Positions 17,898 to 27,157 of a stretch of 64,000 nt of DNA are shown here, in pieces (within the stretch, counting starts at the first letter, position 1; each line of letters begins with the position of its first letter). Origin of the DNA: CAYFWF01 sp964346815 (GTDB taxonomy: Bacteria > Acidobacteriota > Aminicenantia > Aminicenantales > Aminicenantaceae); assembly GCA_964346815.1 (NCBI GenBank), contig CAYFWF010000005.1, positions 18,784-82,783 of the forward strand, given 5' to 3'. The notes below the pieces were generated by a model, which worked only from the letters and a program-made list of their open reading frames with translations, was not told the DNA's origin and ran no database searches. The position numbers were made by a program, and so were the translations under genes.

Positions 17898-18383
17898 TTG
17901 AAAGAAAAAATCCAGACTGTTGAAAATCTCGGGAGGACGAGACAATCGCTAAAAAAACGGGGCCGGAAGGTTGTATTCACCAACGGGTGCTTCGATCTTC
18001 TTCACAGCGGGCATGTGCATTTATTCAGGGAGGCGAAGAGGCTGGGAGATGTTCTTATCGTCGGTGTGAATGATGATGCCTCGGTGAGAAGAATAAAAGG
18101 GCCGAGAAGACCGGTCTTTACGCTGAAAGAGCGGCTGGAGATCCTTGAGGCCATTCAGTTCATCGATTATCTGGTTTCCTTTTCTCAAGAAACTCCGAAG
18201 GAGATCATCTCTTTTCTTCTCCCTGATGTTCTTGCCAAGGGAGGAGATTGGAGGTTGGAAGAGGTCGTGGGCCGGGAAGAAGTCGCGGCCTCAGGAGGGA
18301 AGGTCGTCCTTATACCCCTCCTCAAAGGGCAGTCCTCCTCTCAAATTCTTTTCAGAATTCTCGCATCCTTTAAAAAGAAATAA
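17898..18383 (+). CDS. rfaE2: D-glycero-beta-D-manno-heptose 1-phosphate adenylyltransferase
   Basis: This 161-residue single-domain nucleotidyltransferase carries the cytidylyltransferase-fold motif G-C-F-D-L-L-H-S-G-H (HxGH at 36-39) and the late segment for adenosine binding (SSSQI near 150). It matches the C-terminal half of HldE, so it activates heptose phosphate for LPS core or for export-glycan synthesis. The kinase half is not in the window. The start is a TTG at 17898 with weak ribosome-binding sequence, so the exact start is unsure. It fits with the polysaccharide exporter upstream and the LptFG permease at 48391. Confidence 0.82.
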   Translation: MKEKIQTVENLGRTRQSLKKRGRKVVFTNGCFDLLHSGHVHLFREAKRLGDVLIVGVNDDASVRRIKGPRRPVFTLKERLEILEAIQFIDYLVSFSQETPKEIISFLLPDVLAKGGDWRLEEVVGREEVAASGGKVVLIPLLKGQSSSQILFRILASFKKK

Positions 18384-18762
18384 AAAAGCTCTCCTTTTCT
18401 CTGATGATAAGGGAGAGCTTGGGTCTCTTGCGTATTGGAGTGATAAGCAGTTTTACATCATGCTCGGGATGCGCACGTGCAGCCTTCTGAGCAGTGAGCT
18501 ACTCTGGGAACCCGAAATTTTTTCATTTAAGTCTCCTGGCGAAAATTTGGTATACAATACTTAATATATAAGATTTGTAGAGTTATGTCAAGTCAAAGCG
18601 CGGCTCTCGGATACTTTTTAGTGATAGACCTTTCAGCGATCCCTTAAAAGGAATCCCTTTTTCAATGACGTGAACCTTTCCGGGCTGATATCCGTTTCTT
18701 AGAGTGTGGCGTACGGATGGACAGAGAGGTTTGGAAATTCGTTGTTAAGGAGGCTGGATATC
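18384..18762. other. gene-free stretch between rfaE2 and the DUF5916 gene
   Basis: I find no convincing coding region in these 379 bases. They hold a hairpin just after rfaE2 (18386-18420) and, near the end, the AAGGAGG ribosome-binding site of the next gene. I did not find a convincing promoter pair, although the segment around 18550-18575 is AT-rich. No tRNA or riboswitch fold is apparent by eye. Confidence 0.5.
18386..18420 (-). terminator. hairpin after rfaE2, terminator-like only on the minus strand
   Basis: AAGCTCTCC (18386-18394) pairs with GGAGAGCTT (18412-18420). The T-run that a terminator needs follows the stem only when read on the minus strand (AGCTTTTTTA). On the plus strand, where rfaE2 ends, the stem is preceded by A's and followed by GGGTCT. 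No minus-strand gene is nearby, so the role is uncertain. Confidence 0.35.
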
Positions 18763-20904
18763 ATGCGAAAGAAACTTGTCATATGTTTGTTCCTCTTTCT
18801 GACCGTCGGTTTGTACCCTCTGATGGCCCGATCGAGTACAGAGGAATCTGTGAATATACCGAGATTGACAGATCCTCCCCAGATCGACGGAATCCTGGAT
18901 AATCCTCTGTGGGAGAATCAGGCTCTGAAGATCGACGACTTTCTTCAGTTCACGCCTAAAGAAAAGGGTGTCCCTACTCAGCAGACAGTGGCCTATTTGG
19001 GTTTTGACCAAAAAAATATCTACGTAGCCTTCCGATGTTCTGATTCCGAACCGGAAAAAATCAGGGCATCGATCACAAATCGCGACAACATCATAGATGA
19101 CGACTGGGTGGCGGTTTTTATAGATACGTTCAACGAAAAACGCCGGGCCTTTACCTTTATCATCAATCCGTTGGGTGTTCAGCTCGATTGCATCCGCATG
19201 GAGGAGGGGGGAAATGATTTCATGGATGAGAGCTGGGATACCGTTTTCGACTCAGATGGCCATATCGACGAATTAGGCTATACGGTCGAAATGGCCATTC
19301 CATTCAAGAGCATCCGGTTTCCGGACGAGGAGATCAAAGTCTGGAACCTTTTTTTAGGACGAAATATCGCCCGCACTGGAGAGATCATCACCTGGCCGGG
19401 TTTATCCAGGGAGGTCCCAGGTTTGATCAGCCAAGGTCAGAACGTGGTTATCAGGGGAGATGTAGAGAAAGGCAAGAATTTCGAGCTGATGCCCATCTTT
19501 ACTTCCCTCAAAACCAAAAACGCACAAATCGATCCTCAACCGGGATTGAATTTCAAATGGGGAATAAGTTCTGACCTGACAATGGATCTAACCCTTAATC
19601 CCGACTTCAGCCATATCGAAGCCGACGCTCCAAAAATCGACATTAACCAGAGGTTTGCCCTTTATTACGACGAGAAACGCCCCTTTTTCCTGGAAGGGAT
19701 GGAAATTTTCCAATTTCCTGATGATGGACTGGACATCGTCTATACCAGAAGGATTATAGATCCCGCTGGAGGAGCCAAACTCTCCGGCAAAGTGGGCCGT
19801 TTTACTTACGGCCTGCTGTCTGCCTATGATGTCAATCCCACTGAAAATCTCTGGGGTGTGAGCGAGGGTGAAGGACTCCAGCAAGACAGCGCATTATTCA
19901 ACATCTTCCGCATCAAAACCGATGTCTTCAAGCAAAGCTATATCGGCCTCTGTTTGACTGACAAAAAGATAGACGGTTCTTACAACAGGGTCATAGGCGT
20001 GGACGGTCAGCTCAATTTCAACAACAGATACTTCATCACCTTCCAGGCTGCGGGTTCAAAGACCAAGTTCTCAGATAAGGAAACAGAGATCGTCCCTGCT
20101 TTATATGCTGAATTCATGTACTATTCCAAATATGTGGGGGCAGGAATGTGGTGGAAATCCATTCATCCAGATTTTGAAGCCTCCTCTGGATTCGTCAACA
20201 GGGTAGACTACAAGAATTACGGCGTTTTTTCCTTCTTCAATGCCTATCCTCAGAAGCAATACCTCAACCAGCTCAGGCTGAGTCTCAGCGCGGGAATCAG
20301 AGATTCCTATTTCGAGGGCATTGTTCAGGATAAGTGGATCAGAACAAACTTTCAATTCCGGTTCACCGAATTTAACCAGATCTTTATCACTTATATGAAT
20401 GAGATGGAGAGGTATGAAGGCATCGATTTTCAGAAAAATTGGCTGAGTATCGAGGGACAAAACAACCTCATCAGTTGGATGCCGTTCGGATTCTATTTCC
20501 AAACGGGCAACAGCATTTTTTATGATCCTGATGATCCTTTTAAAGGATGGAGCAATACCTATGGAGTCTATGTTCAGTTCAAGCCGAATAAACGATTGAG
20601 AGTTGGGCTGGAATTCACTAAACAGACCTTTTGGGAGAAATGGGGCGGCGAACAGGTTTTTGATTTCAACGTGATCAGGCAGCGGACAACCTATCAGTTA
20701 TCCAGAGCCCTTTCTTTGAGGACCATAGTGGATTATAACCATTTTGACAAGGAGATATACGGCAGCTTCCTTGTCAGCTACATCTTGAAACCAGGGACCG
20801 TATTCTTCCTGGGCATTGATAACGATTTCTCGAACCAGGATTCGGGGTATACTCAAACCGGCTACAGTGTGTTCCTGAAATTTTCATATTGGTGGAGAAT
20901 GTAA
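18763..20904 (+). CDS. DUF5916 protein with N-terminal CBM9-like domain, probable outer-membrane barrel
   Basis: A signal peptide (MRKKLVICLFLFLTVGLYPLMA) is followed by a carbohydrate-binding family 9-like domain (about 30-220) with the pattern I-D-G-x-L-D-x-x-x-W and V-A-V-F-I-D-T-F. The remainder is DUF5916: a recurring P-D-F-S-x-I-E-x-D motif, F-F-x-E-G near the middle, and alternating aromatic strands to the C-terminus, which ends in an aromatic residue pattern (FSYWWRM) like an outer-membrane barrel. 713 residues is normal for the family. Function is unknown; outer-membrane assembly or glycan interaction is inferred. ATG at 18763 has AAGGAGG upstream. Confidence 0.82.
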   Translation: MRKKLVICLFLFLTVGLYPLMARSSTEESVNIPRLTDPPQIDGILDNPLWENQALKIDDFLQFTPKEKGVPTQQTVAYLGFDQKNIYVAFRCSDSEPEKIRASITNRDNIIDDDWVAVFIDTFNEKRRAFTFIINPLGVQLDCIRMEEGGNDFMDESWDTVFDSDGHIDELGYTVEMAIPFKSIRFPDEEIKVWNLFLGRNIARTGEIITWPGLSREVPGLISQGQNVVIRGDVEKGKNFELMPIFTSLKTKNAQIDPQPGLNFKWGISSDLTMDLTLNPDFSHIEADAPKIDINQRFALYYDEKRPFFLEGMEIFQFPDDGLDIVYTRRIIDPAGGAKLSGKVGRFTYGLLSAYDVNPTENLWGVSEGEGLQQDSALFNIFRIKTDVFKQSYIGLCLTDKKIDGSYNRVIGVDGQLNFNNRYFITFQAAGSKTKFSDKETEIVPALYAEFMYYSKYVGAGMWWKSIHPDFEASSGFVNRVDYKNYGVFSFFNAYPQKQYLNQLRLSLSAGIRDSYFEGIVQDKWIRTNFQFRFTEFNQIFITYMNEMERYEGIDFQKNWLSIEGQNNLISWMPFGFYFQTGNSIFYDPDDPFKGWSNTYGVYVQFKPNKRLRVGLEFTKQTFWEKWGGEQVFDFNVIRQRTTYQLSRALSLRTIVDYNHFDKEIYGSFLVSYILKPGTVFFLGIDNDFSNQDSGYTQTGYSVFLKFSYWWRM

Positions 20905-20923
20905 GAGGGCCAAAAATGAAGTG

Positions 20924-21169
20924 TCAGAGGTAGTCTATTTCAAACAGACCTGATTCCTGAAGAGCGATCCTGACTTCTTGCCCTCCCATTTCACAGATGA
21001 ACACTTCGATGGTTTTCCCCGTTTTTTGATCGTGGATCCTTTTCCTTTCCAGAATTTTTTCGATGATGAATTCCTTGTTTCCGAAAACGACTGATCTTGG
21101 GATCTCCCTTCCCTTATAGCCTTCATAAAACCGCAGTTCGAATGGAGCATCTTTTCTTGTTTTCTTCAT
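20924..21169 (-). CDS. small conserved-looking protein of unknown function
   Basis: An 81-residue basic protein is encoded between the DUF5916 gene and mfd, on the opposite strand to both. It has no membrane helix or signal peptide and reads as an alternating beta-strand/charged pattern (VVFGNKEFIIEKILE, then VFICEMGGQEVRIAL). The shape recalls small DUF6504-type proteins, but I cannot confirm this. No Shine-Dalgarno sequence precedes the ATG. It converges with the DUF5916 gene (20-base gap), and its upstream region is shared with mfd. Confidence 0.6.
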   Translation of the reverse strand: MKKTRKDAPFELRFYEGYKGREIPRSVVFGNKEFIIEKILERKRIHDQKTGKTIEVFICEMGGQEVRIALQESGLFEIDYL

Positions 21170-21278
21170 ATGACTAGAAATATTGACTTTCTTTTATTAT
21201 ACACGACCCGTCGGCCAAAAGAGAAGGAGAGAAAGCGAGCATTTGCTCAATCGTGATGACCTATGGATAGGACAAGTC

Positions 21279-21308
21279 ACGACAACAGGCTGTTACATTC
21301 TGTATAAT
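21279..21308 (+). promoter_or_regulatory. candidate promoter for mfd giving a near-leaderless mRNA
   Basis: A perfect TATAAT (21303-21308) lies 10 bases before the probable ATG of mfd (21318). A partial -35 (ACGACA, 21279-21284) sits 18 bases upstream. Transcription would start almost at the start codon, which agrees with the absence of a Shine-Dalgarno sequence there. Confidence 0.35.
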
Positions 21309-21317
21309 AATAATCTC

Positions 21318-24300
21318 ATGAGTATGGATTTTCTCAAACACACAGAAGAATTCAAAAGACTTCTCGATGCCTTGAGAGATGGGAAAAAAGGTCTGCGTGT
21401 ATCTGGCCTCATCCCTGCGGCCCAACCCTATTTTGTTTCCATCTTGGCACAGGAATTGGAGAAGCCTATAATTTTGATCCGTCCCGCCTCTTCTTCGCTT
21501 TCCCGTTTGAAAGAAGACTGCCGATTCTTTCTTTCCCAACTGGGAAGCCACAAGAGATCAGTTCTTCTTCCTCCTCTTTTCGAATCTCCCTATCAGGAGA
21601 TCTCTCCATCCCTGGAAACCGTTTCTTCGCGGATGCGTTTCTTTTATGAACTTCTCAAGGGACCTCCCTCTCTTCTTCTCACCAACCTCCTCGGTCTCCT
21701 GCTGCCTCTCCCTAGTCCCGGAAACCTGCCCCGGTTTTTCATCGAATTGGAGCCTGGCACTCGCATGGGCCGCGATAAGCTTGTGCAAAAATTGGCTGAG
21801 TTCGGATATACCAGGGAGGACCTGGTGAATTCTCATGGAGAGTTCGCCTACCGGGGCGGGATCGTAGATGTCTTTTCTCCTTGGGAGATGGATCCCTTCA
21901 GGCTCGAATTCAGTGGAGATGAGGTCGTTTCTCTGCGCGAATTCCAATCCTCGGATCAACGGTCCATCAGAAAAATCGATCGCCTGCTCATCCCTTCGTT
22001 GAAAGAATTTCCCGGAGATTTTTTGTCTTTTTCCCAAGGTCTTCTCCCGTCTGATCGATTTGTCTCATTTGACCAATATTACAGGGACGCCTTAATCATC
22101 GTCGAGGATTTTGAAGAAACAATCCAAGAGTGGAAACAGATAGAGGATGAATGGAAAGAACAATTCAACGAGGTTCGCGAGGAGAAGAAGGGTGTTCTTC
22201 CTCCCGATGAGGTCTACCCATCCAGATTAGTGAAAAAGATCCAGAGGGAAGCATTACGTCTCTTGGAGCTCGGTACGGAAAGAAATCACGGATATCACTT
22301 TTCTTTCCAATCCGTTCCCCGCTTTGCCAATAAGATTCCCTTTTTTCTGGATTATGTCAAAAAAATTCAAGATGAGAGAGAGCGGTGCTTCATTTATATC
22401 AGGAACGAAGGAATGTGCCAAAAATTGTCAGCTCTTCTCAAACAACATCAAATTCGACATGTCAAGTCTTCCAGTCCATTTATGGTACCTGAGGACGGTT
22501 CTCTGGTGCTGCTTCTCGGCGATTTAGGCTGTGGCTTTCGTTTTCCCTTGGAGAGAATCACATATTTTTCCGAAAAAGAGGTCTTCACTGAAGAGAGGGT
22601 TTTGATCAGCAGAGCCAGGGTTCGGCCTTTTGTATCTGACTTCAGAGATTTAAAAAGCGGCGATTATATCGTGCACACAGACTATGGGATCGGTGTGTTC
22701 AACGGCCTGGAAAAAATGAAGATCAATGGGAAAGCGCAGGAGTTCATTGAGATCCGCTACCAAGATGAAGATAAGCTGTTCGTTCCGACAGAAGACTTGA
22801 ATCTTATCCAGAAATACACCCATGTGGGGAATCAAGCGCCTTCATTGAATAAATTGGGCACCGCAGCTTGGAAGAGAACAAAAGACCGCACCACGAAGGC
22901 TATAGAAAGTTTTGCCAGGGAACTTCTTCAACTCTATGCTCGGAGGGAGGCGGTTCGTGGACACTCCTTTATGCCTGGCGGAACCTGGGAGACAGATTTC
23001 GAGCAGACCTTCGAATATGAAGAAACCGAGGATCAACTTCAGGCCATCAAAGATGTCTATAGAGACATGGAGTCAGAATCCCCGATGGACCGCCTCCTTT
23101 GCGGAGATGTGGGGTACGGAAAAACGGAAGTTGCCATAAGGGCCTCCTTTAAAGCAGTAATGGACGGAAAACAGGTAGCTGTTCTCTGTCCCACAACCGT
23201 TCTTGCCGCACAACATATGAACACCTTTCAAAACCGAATGCTGCTCTTCCCTGTCAGGGTGGAAAGCCTGACAAGATTCCATTCCCGGGCGAAACAAAAA
23301 CGAATTACAGATGATATAAAAAAGGGGCTGGTCGACATCGTAATAGGCACGCATAGGCTTTTATCGAAAGATGTCTCATTCAAAGATTTGGGGCTTTTGA
23401 TTATAGACGAGGAACAAAGATTCGGAGTGGCGCATAAGGAAAAAATCAAAAAAATGAAAACCAGTATCGATGTCTTCACTATGACAGCCACGCCTATCCC
23501 CAGGACGTTGAACCTGGCACTTTCCGGACTCAGAGATATCAGCATCATAGAGACGCCCCCCAAGGACAGGCTGGCTATCCATACGGTGGTCACTCCTTTC
23601 AGCCAGAAGCTCATCGCCTCTGCCATAAAAAAAGAGCTGGCCCGGGGGGGGCAGGTCTATTTCGTCCATAACCGTATCGAAGATATCGATGCCGTAGCAC
23701 AGATGATCAAGCAATGGGTGAAAGAGGCCAAGATTGCTGTCATTCATGGGAGAATGCCAGGAATCACGCTGGAGCGAAGGATGATTGATTTTATCGACCG
23801 AAAATACAATGTATTGGTTACCACCACCATTATCGAAAACGGCATCGATATCCCGCTTGTCAATACTTTGATCGTGAATCGTGCAGACCGTTTCGGTCTC
23901 GCGCAGCTCTATCAGTTGCGCGGAAGGGTTGGGCGGTCCTCTCGCCAGGCAGTGGCATATTTACTTGTTCCTCCCTTTGCCGAACTCACTCCTTTATCCA
24001 AGGAACGATTGAAGGCACTACAGGAATTTTCAGAGTTGGGATCTGGATTCCGTCTGGCTGCCAAAGATTTGGAAATCAGAGGAGCCGGGAATTTCCTGGG
24101 TTCGCGGCAGCACGGATATATGGAAGCAGTGGGCTTTGATTATTATATGCACCTTTTGGGACAGACAGTCAAGAGACTCAAAGGGGAATCCGAGGAGGAG
24201 GTAAAGAGCGAGATCAATTTGAGGGTGAATATCCGCATTCCCGATGACTATCTTCCTCAGCCAAACTTGAGGCTGAACCTTTACAAACGCGTCTCATCTG

Positions 24301-24635
24301 TCGAAAAACTGGAGGATATCGATAAGATCCAGAGAGAGGTTGAGGACAGATACGGACCTTTTCCTCCAAGCGTTAAAAATCTTCTCTGCTATGGCGTTAT
24401 AAAGTTCTTCGCACAGAGGATCAAGATCAAGTCCATTGATCGCTTCGGGAAGAAGATCGTGTTCAAATTTTTCCCGGCTTCAACAGCCAATCTCAAACGT
24501 ATGCCCGCAGTTCTAGAGAAATTTTCTGGCTTCATCACCCCTCAGGGTGTGATGTACATAAATCTTTCCTCCGGAGATGAGTCAGAAATTATGCGTGAAA
24601 CGATATTCGTCTTGAAGCAGTTATCGGGTATGTAA
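21318..24635 (+). CDS. mfd: transcription-repair coupling factor
   Basis: Mfd removes stalled RNA polymerase at DNA lesions and recruits UvrA. The 1105-residue product has the UvrB-like N-terminal domains, a CarD-like RNA-polymerase interaction domain near 434-500 (VRPFVSDFRDLKSGDYIVH, DYGIGVFNGL), a RecG-like helicase with Walker A G-D-V-G-Y-G-K-T-E near 595, and DEEQ near 696 (IIDEEQRFGV). The C-terminal TRCF domain begins with P-D-D-Y-L-P. The frame extends 45 codons upstream, but that part is not Mfd-like. The ATG at 21318 (or 21324) is best. It is followed by two foldase genes 15 bases later. Confidence 0.95.
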   Translation: MSMDFLKHTEEFKRLLDALRDGKKGLRVSGLIPAAQPYFVSILAQELEKPIILIRPASSSLSRLKEDCRFFLSQLGSHKRSVLLPPLFESPYQEISPSLETVSSRMRFFYELLKGPPSLLLTNLLGLLLPLPSPGNLPRFFIELEPGTRMGRDKLVQKLAEFGYTREDLVNSHGEFAYRGGIVDVFSPWEMDPFRLEFSGDEVVSLREFQSSDQRSIRKIDRLLIPSLKEFPGDFLSFSQGLLPSDRFVSFDQYYRDALIIVEDFEETIQEWKQIEDEWKEQFNEVREEKKGVLPPDEVYPSRLVKKIQREALRLLELGTERNHGYHFSFQSVPRFANKIPFFLDYVKKIQDERERCFIYIRNEGMCQKLSALLKQHQIRHVKSSSPFMVPEDGSLVLLLGDLGCGFRFPLERITYFSEKEVFTEERVLISRARVRPFVSDFRDLKSGDYIVHTDYGIGVFNGLEKMKINGKAQEFIEIRYQDEDKLFVPTEDLNLIQKYTHVGNQAPSLNKLGTAAWKRTKDRTTKAIESFARELLQLYARREAVRGHSFMPGGTWETDFEQTFEYEETEDQLQAIKDVYRDMESESPMDRLLCGDVGYGKTEVAIRASFKAVMDGKQVAVLCPTTVLAAQHMNTFQNRMLLFPVRVESLTRFHSRAKQKRITDDIKKGLVDIVIGTHRLLSKDVSFKDLGLLIIDEEQRFGVAHKEKIKKMKTSIDVFTMTATPIPRTLNLALSGLRDISIIETPPKDRLAIHTVVTPFSQKLIASAIKKELARGGQVYFVHNRIEDIDAVAQMIKQWVKEAKIAVIHGRMPGITLERRMIDFIDRKYNVLVTTTIIENGIDIPLVNTLIVNRADRFGLAQLYQLRGRVGRSSRQAVAYLLVPPFAELTPLSKERLKALQEFSELGSGFRLAAKDLEIRGAGNFLGSRQHGYMEAVGFDYYMHLLGQTVKRLKGESEEEVKSEINLRVNIRIPDDYLPQPNLRLNLYKRVSSVEKLEDIDKIQREVEDRYGPFPPSVKNLLCYGVIKFFAQRIKIKSIDRFGKKIVFKFFPASTANLKRMPAVLEKFSGFITPQGVMYINLSSGDESEIMRETIFVLKQLSGM

Positions 24636-24650
24636 TATAATTCAGGTGAA

Positions 24651-25634
24651 TTGAAATTAAAAAAGATGTGGCGATTATTGATCTTGCCTTCGGTTTTCGT
24701 TTTGCTTCTTGCGGGCTGCAGCAAGGAAGGGCCTACGGATAGCTCTGAAGACTCTGTGCTTCAGGAGGCGATGAAAAACGTGACGATCCTCCGTGTCCAG
24801 GATTCGTATTACGCCAATTCGGATTTCGAGAGATACCTTCAGTTGACTATTGGAGGAGAATACCAAAGCCTTTCCGATATTTCGTTGAGTCGTGTTTTCG
24901 ACAATTTTATAGAAGAAAAAATCTTGTTGGCAGCTGCGCGAGAGCAAGAAATATCCTTGTCTTGGGAAGAGAAGAAAGAATATTTGGCAAAACAAAAAAA
25001 TGAGTCTATGAATGATGAAAACAGTCAACCATTGGGCGAGGAAGAGATGAGTTTGCTGTTGGATCAACTGCTTGTCGAGAAATACACGTTCTCTCTGGTT
25101 AAGGACATCGAAGTGACGGAAAAAGAAATAGAAGATTACTACGCTCAACACAAAAGGGAGTTCTTGCTCCAAGAGAGAGTGGAAGTGAGCCAGATATTGC
25201 TTCCGAATGAAGAAAAAGCTGTGGAGATTCTGGAGAGAGTGAAAGATACCACAGCAGAGGATTTCAAGAAAGTCGCTCAGGCAGAATCAATCGGTGTCGA
25301 GGCGTCCAGAGGAGGCAAAATGGGAATTTTTGAGATGGGACAGCTTCCTTCCGAGATGGAACAGGCCATCTTTTCGTTGGACCAAGGGGAAGTGAGTCCT
25401 GTATTGGAATCTTCCTACGGATATCATATCTTCAGATTGGATGCCAAGCATGAACCTGAGCTGATTCCACAGGGAAAAGCATCTTCTTCCATTAGGATGA
25501 AGATCCTCAGCAAAGAAATCAAAGATCATCTCTCTCGTCACGTCGAGGATTTGAAGAATTCCCTCGATTGGGATTTTTTCCCAAACAACTTGTATTTTCA
25601 GTATCAAAGGACATTAGATGAATCGATCACATAA
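24651..25634 (+). CDS. parvulin-type peptidyl-prolyl isomerase lipoprotein (PrsA-like)
   Basis: This envelope foldase of 327 residues begins with a lipoprotein signal ending LLAGCSK, so it is probably lipidated at Cys 23. A SurA_N-like chaperone region follows, then one parvulin domain (about 175-275) with the usual V-S-Q-I-L core, G-G-x-M-G-x-F and S-S-Y-G-Y-H-I-F-R at its end. It should catalyse cis-trans proline isomerisation and help fold exported proteins. The start is a TTG at 24651 with AGGTGAA before it. The stop overlaps the next foldase gene by 17 bases. Confidence 0.85.
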   Translation: MKLKKMWRLLILPSVFVLLLAGCSKEGPTDSSEDSVLQEAMKNVTILRVQDSYYANSDFERYLQLTIGGEYQSLSDISLSRVFDNFIEEKILLAAAREQEISLSWEEKKEYLAKQKNESMNDENSQPLGEEEMSLLLDQLLVEKYTFSLVKDIEVTEKEIEDYYAQHKREFLLQERVEVSQILLPNEEKAVEILERVKDTTAEDFKKVAQAESIGVEASRGGKMGIFEMGQLPSEMEQAIFSLDQGEVSPVLESSYGYHIFRLDAKHEPELIPQGKASSSIRMKILSKEIKDHLSRHVEDLKNSLDWDFFPNNLYFQYQRTLDESIT

Positions 25635-26595
25635 GTGCGTTGTTTTGGCTGCTGTGCTGCTCACGGCAGCGGTGCTTTATAGTCAGGAGATCGTTGAGGC
25701 CATTGTGGCGATTGTGAATGATGAAATCATCACGCTTTCCGAGTACAAAGCAGAGCATGAAGCGCTTTACACTTTCCTTCGTTCGCAGCTCAAAGGAGAG
25801 GAATTTGATAAACAGTACACAGCGCAAAGGAAAGAGCTGCTGGACAGGATGATAACAGAACGGCTGCTTCTCCAGGAAGCGAGAAAGAGTGATCTGAATA
25901 TCGAGGAACAGCTCAGGATGTACATAGACAACATCAAAGCTCAAAACGACATCGGATCGGATGAGGAACTGAGACGCATGATGGCGCAGCAGGGCATCGA
26001 TTTTGAAGCATGGAAAGAACAGCAGAAAAGAGGATTGCTTCAGCAAGCCGTGGTATTCAATGAGGTGGGCAGAAACATCTCGATCGATGAAACGGATGTG
26101 ATCAATTACTACGATCAACATCCCGATGAATTCACTGAACCAACAGAGTATAGAATAAGAGCCATCTTCGTTTCATCCGAAGATAAAAGTGAAGACGAGG
26201 CGCGGATGAAGATGGAGGAAATAGATGAGAAGCTCGCTGCTGGAGAAGATATGGCTGCACTGGCCGGGCAGTATTCCGAGGGGCCTGAAAAAGAATCTCA
26301 GGGGGACTTAGGAACGTTCAAAGAAGGTGAGCTGGCAGATCCACTCCAAAAGGCTGTGGAAAATTTAGAGGTAGGTGGTGTGACTTCCTGGATCCAGATG
26401 CCGAACGGATGGTTTCGGATCAAGCTGGAGGCGAAGAAGGAAAGCCGGCTCAAGCCATTTGAGGAAGTCAGAGAAAAGATCGAAGACATGCTTTTCAATC
26501 AAGAACAGCAGAAGAGGGTCCGAGAATATTTGGAAGAGCTCAAGAAGCGCAGCTATATAAAGATCTTGATTTCCGATCCTCTGAGATACAGGTGA
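25618..26595 (+). CDS. surA: SurA-like periplasmic peptidyl-prolyl isomerase
   Basis: The 325-residue protein has a cleavable signal peptide (about 1-22, ending A-V-L-Y-S-Q), the SurA N-terminal chaperone segment (VEAIVAIVNDEIIT-L-S-E, then the R-Q/E-x-L-L-D-R-M-I-x-x-x-L-L motif), and a single parvulin domain (about 175-285). It should escort outer-membrane proteins across the periplasm. E. coli SurA has two parvulin domains; one is common elsewhere. It overlaps the upstream PrsA-like gene by 17 bases, so the two foldases are made together after mfd. Confidence 0.85.
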   Translation: MNRSHKCVVLAAVLLTAAVLYSQEIVEAIVAIVNDEIITLSEYKAEHEALYTFLRSQLKGEEFDKQYTAQRKELLDRMITERLLLQEARKSDLNIEEQLRMYIDNIKAQNDIGSDEELRRMMAQQGIDFEAWKEQQKRGLLQQAVVFNEVGRNISIDETDVINYYDQHPDEFTEPTEYRIRAIFVSSEDKSEDEARMKMEEIDEKLAAGEDMAALAGQYSEGPEKESQGDLGTFKEGELADPLQKAVENLEVGGVTSWIQMPNGWFRIKLEAKKESRLKPFEEVREKIEDMLFNQEQQKRVREYLEELKKRSYIKILISDPLRYR

Positions 26596-26596
26596 A

Positions 26597-27148
26597 TCAG
26601 GGAATCATGATGGCTGCGGCAAATGCAGTGGTCCAGAATCCCTTTTTTCCCCTGGCAATTTGGGTGATGTGTTGGGTCCTTACCTGTAAGGTTTTTGTTA
26701 TTTCATAAACGCTCTTTTCCTCGTTCCAGATTTGCTTCATGTCGAAATCTCTCCCTAAAGTCGTGGCAAGCATGTCTGCCGCTAGATCCTCAGCATATTG
26801 ACCGGCCTCTTTTTCACCCTGTCCAAAACTGTGGTGCTCGGACAGATAGCCGTATTGGCTTGAATCGTTCGGGAGAGCCAGACCGATAGATGCAGAGATA
26901 AGACGGTGGGCTTCGTTTGTGGCGTTTTCACTCATAACGAGAAAGAGAATCTGGCCGGGCTTCAGGAGCTTTATCCCTTCTCTCCTGGATATCAACCGGC
27001 AATGGGGGGGGAATATGCTTGATATCTTAACGAGGTTAAAGGGAGCGATGGATGCGTCTCTCAGCGCTTGTTCCAAGCTGGCCAGTTTTTCTTTATGCTG
27101 CCCTTTTCCCCTGGTCAAGAAGATCCGAGAAGGGATGATTCTATCCAT
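26597..27148 (-). CDS. pyruvoyl-dependent arginine decarboxylase
   Basis: This 183-residue protein matches PvlArgDC: the self-cleavage site is the Ser-Ser pair at 43-44 in KISSIFPPHC, where the second serine becomes the pyruvoyl group. The later G-L-A-L-P and Y-G-Y-L-S-E-H-H segments are family hallmarks. The reaction makes agmatine, the first step to putrescine and spermidine, or serves acid resistance. It converges with surA (one base apart) and follows, by 9 bases, a membrane-anchored protein on its own strand, so those two are co-transcribed. Confidence 0.88.
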   Translation of the reverse strand: MDRIIPSRIFLTRGKGQHKEKLASLEQALRDASIAPFNLVKISSIFPPHCRLISRREGIKLLKPGQILFLVMSENATNEAHRLISASIGLALPNDSSQYGYLSEHHSFGQGEKEAGQYAEDLAADMLATTLGRDFDMKQIWNEEKSVYEITKTLQVRTQHITQIARGKKGFWTTAFAAAIMIP

Positions 27149-27157
27149 ACAGAGGAC

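Noticed and set aside
18145..18564. Plus-strand frame of 139 codons overlapping rfaE2
   Set aside because: Most of it lies out of frame inside rfaE2 and the rest runs through the hairpin. No ribosome-binding site or recognisable motif.
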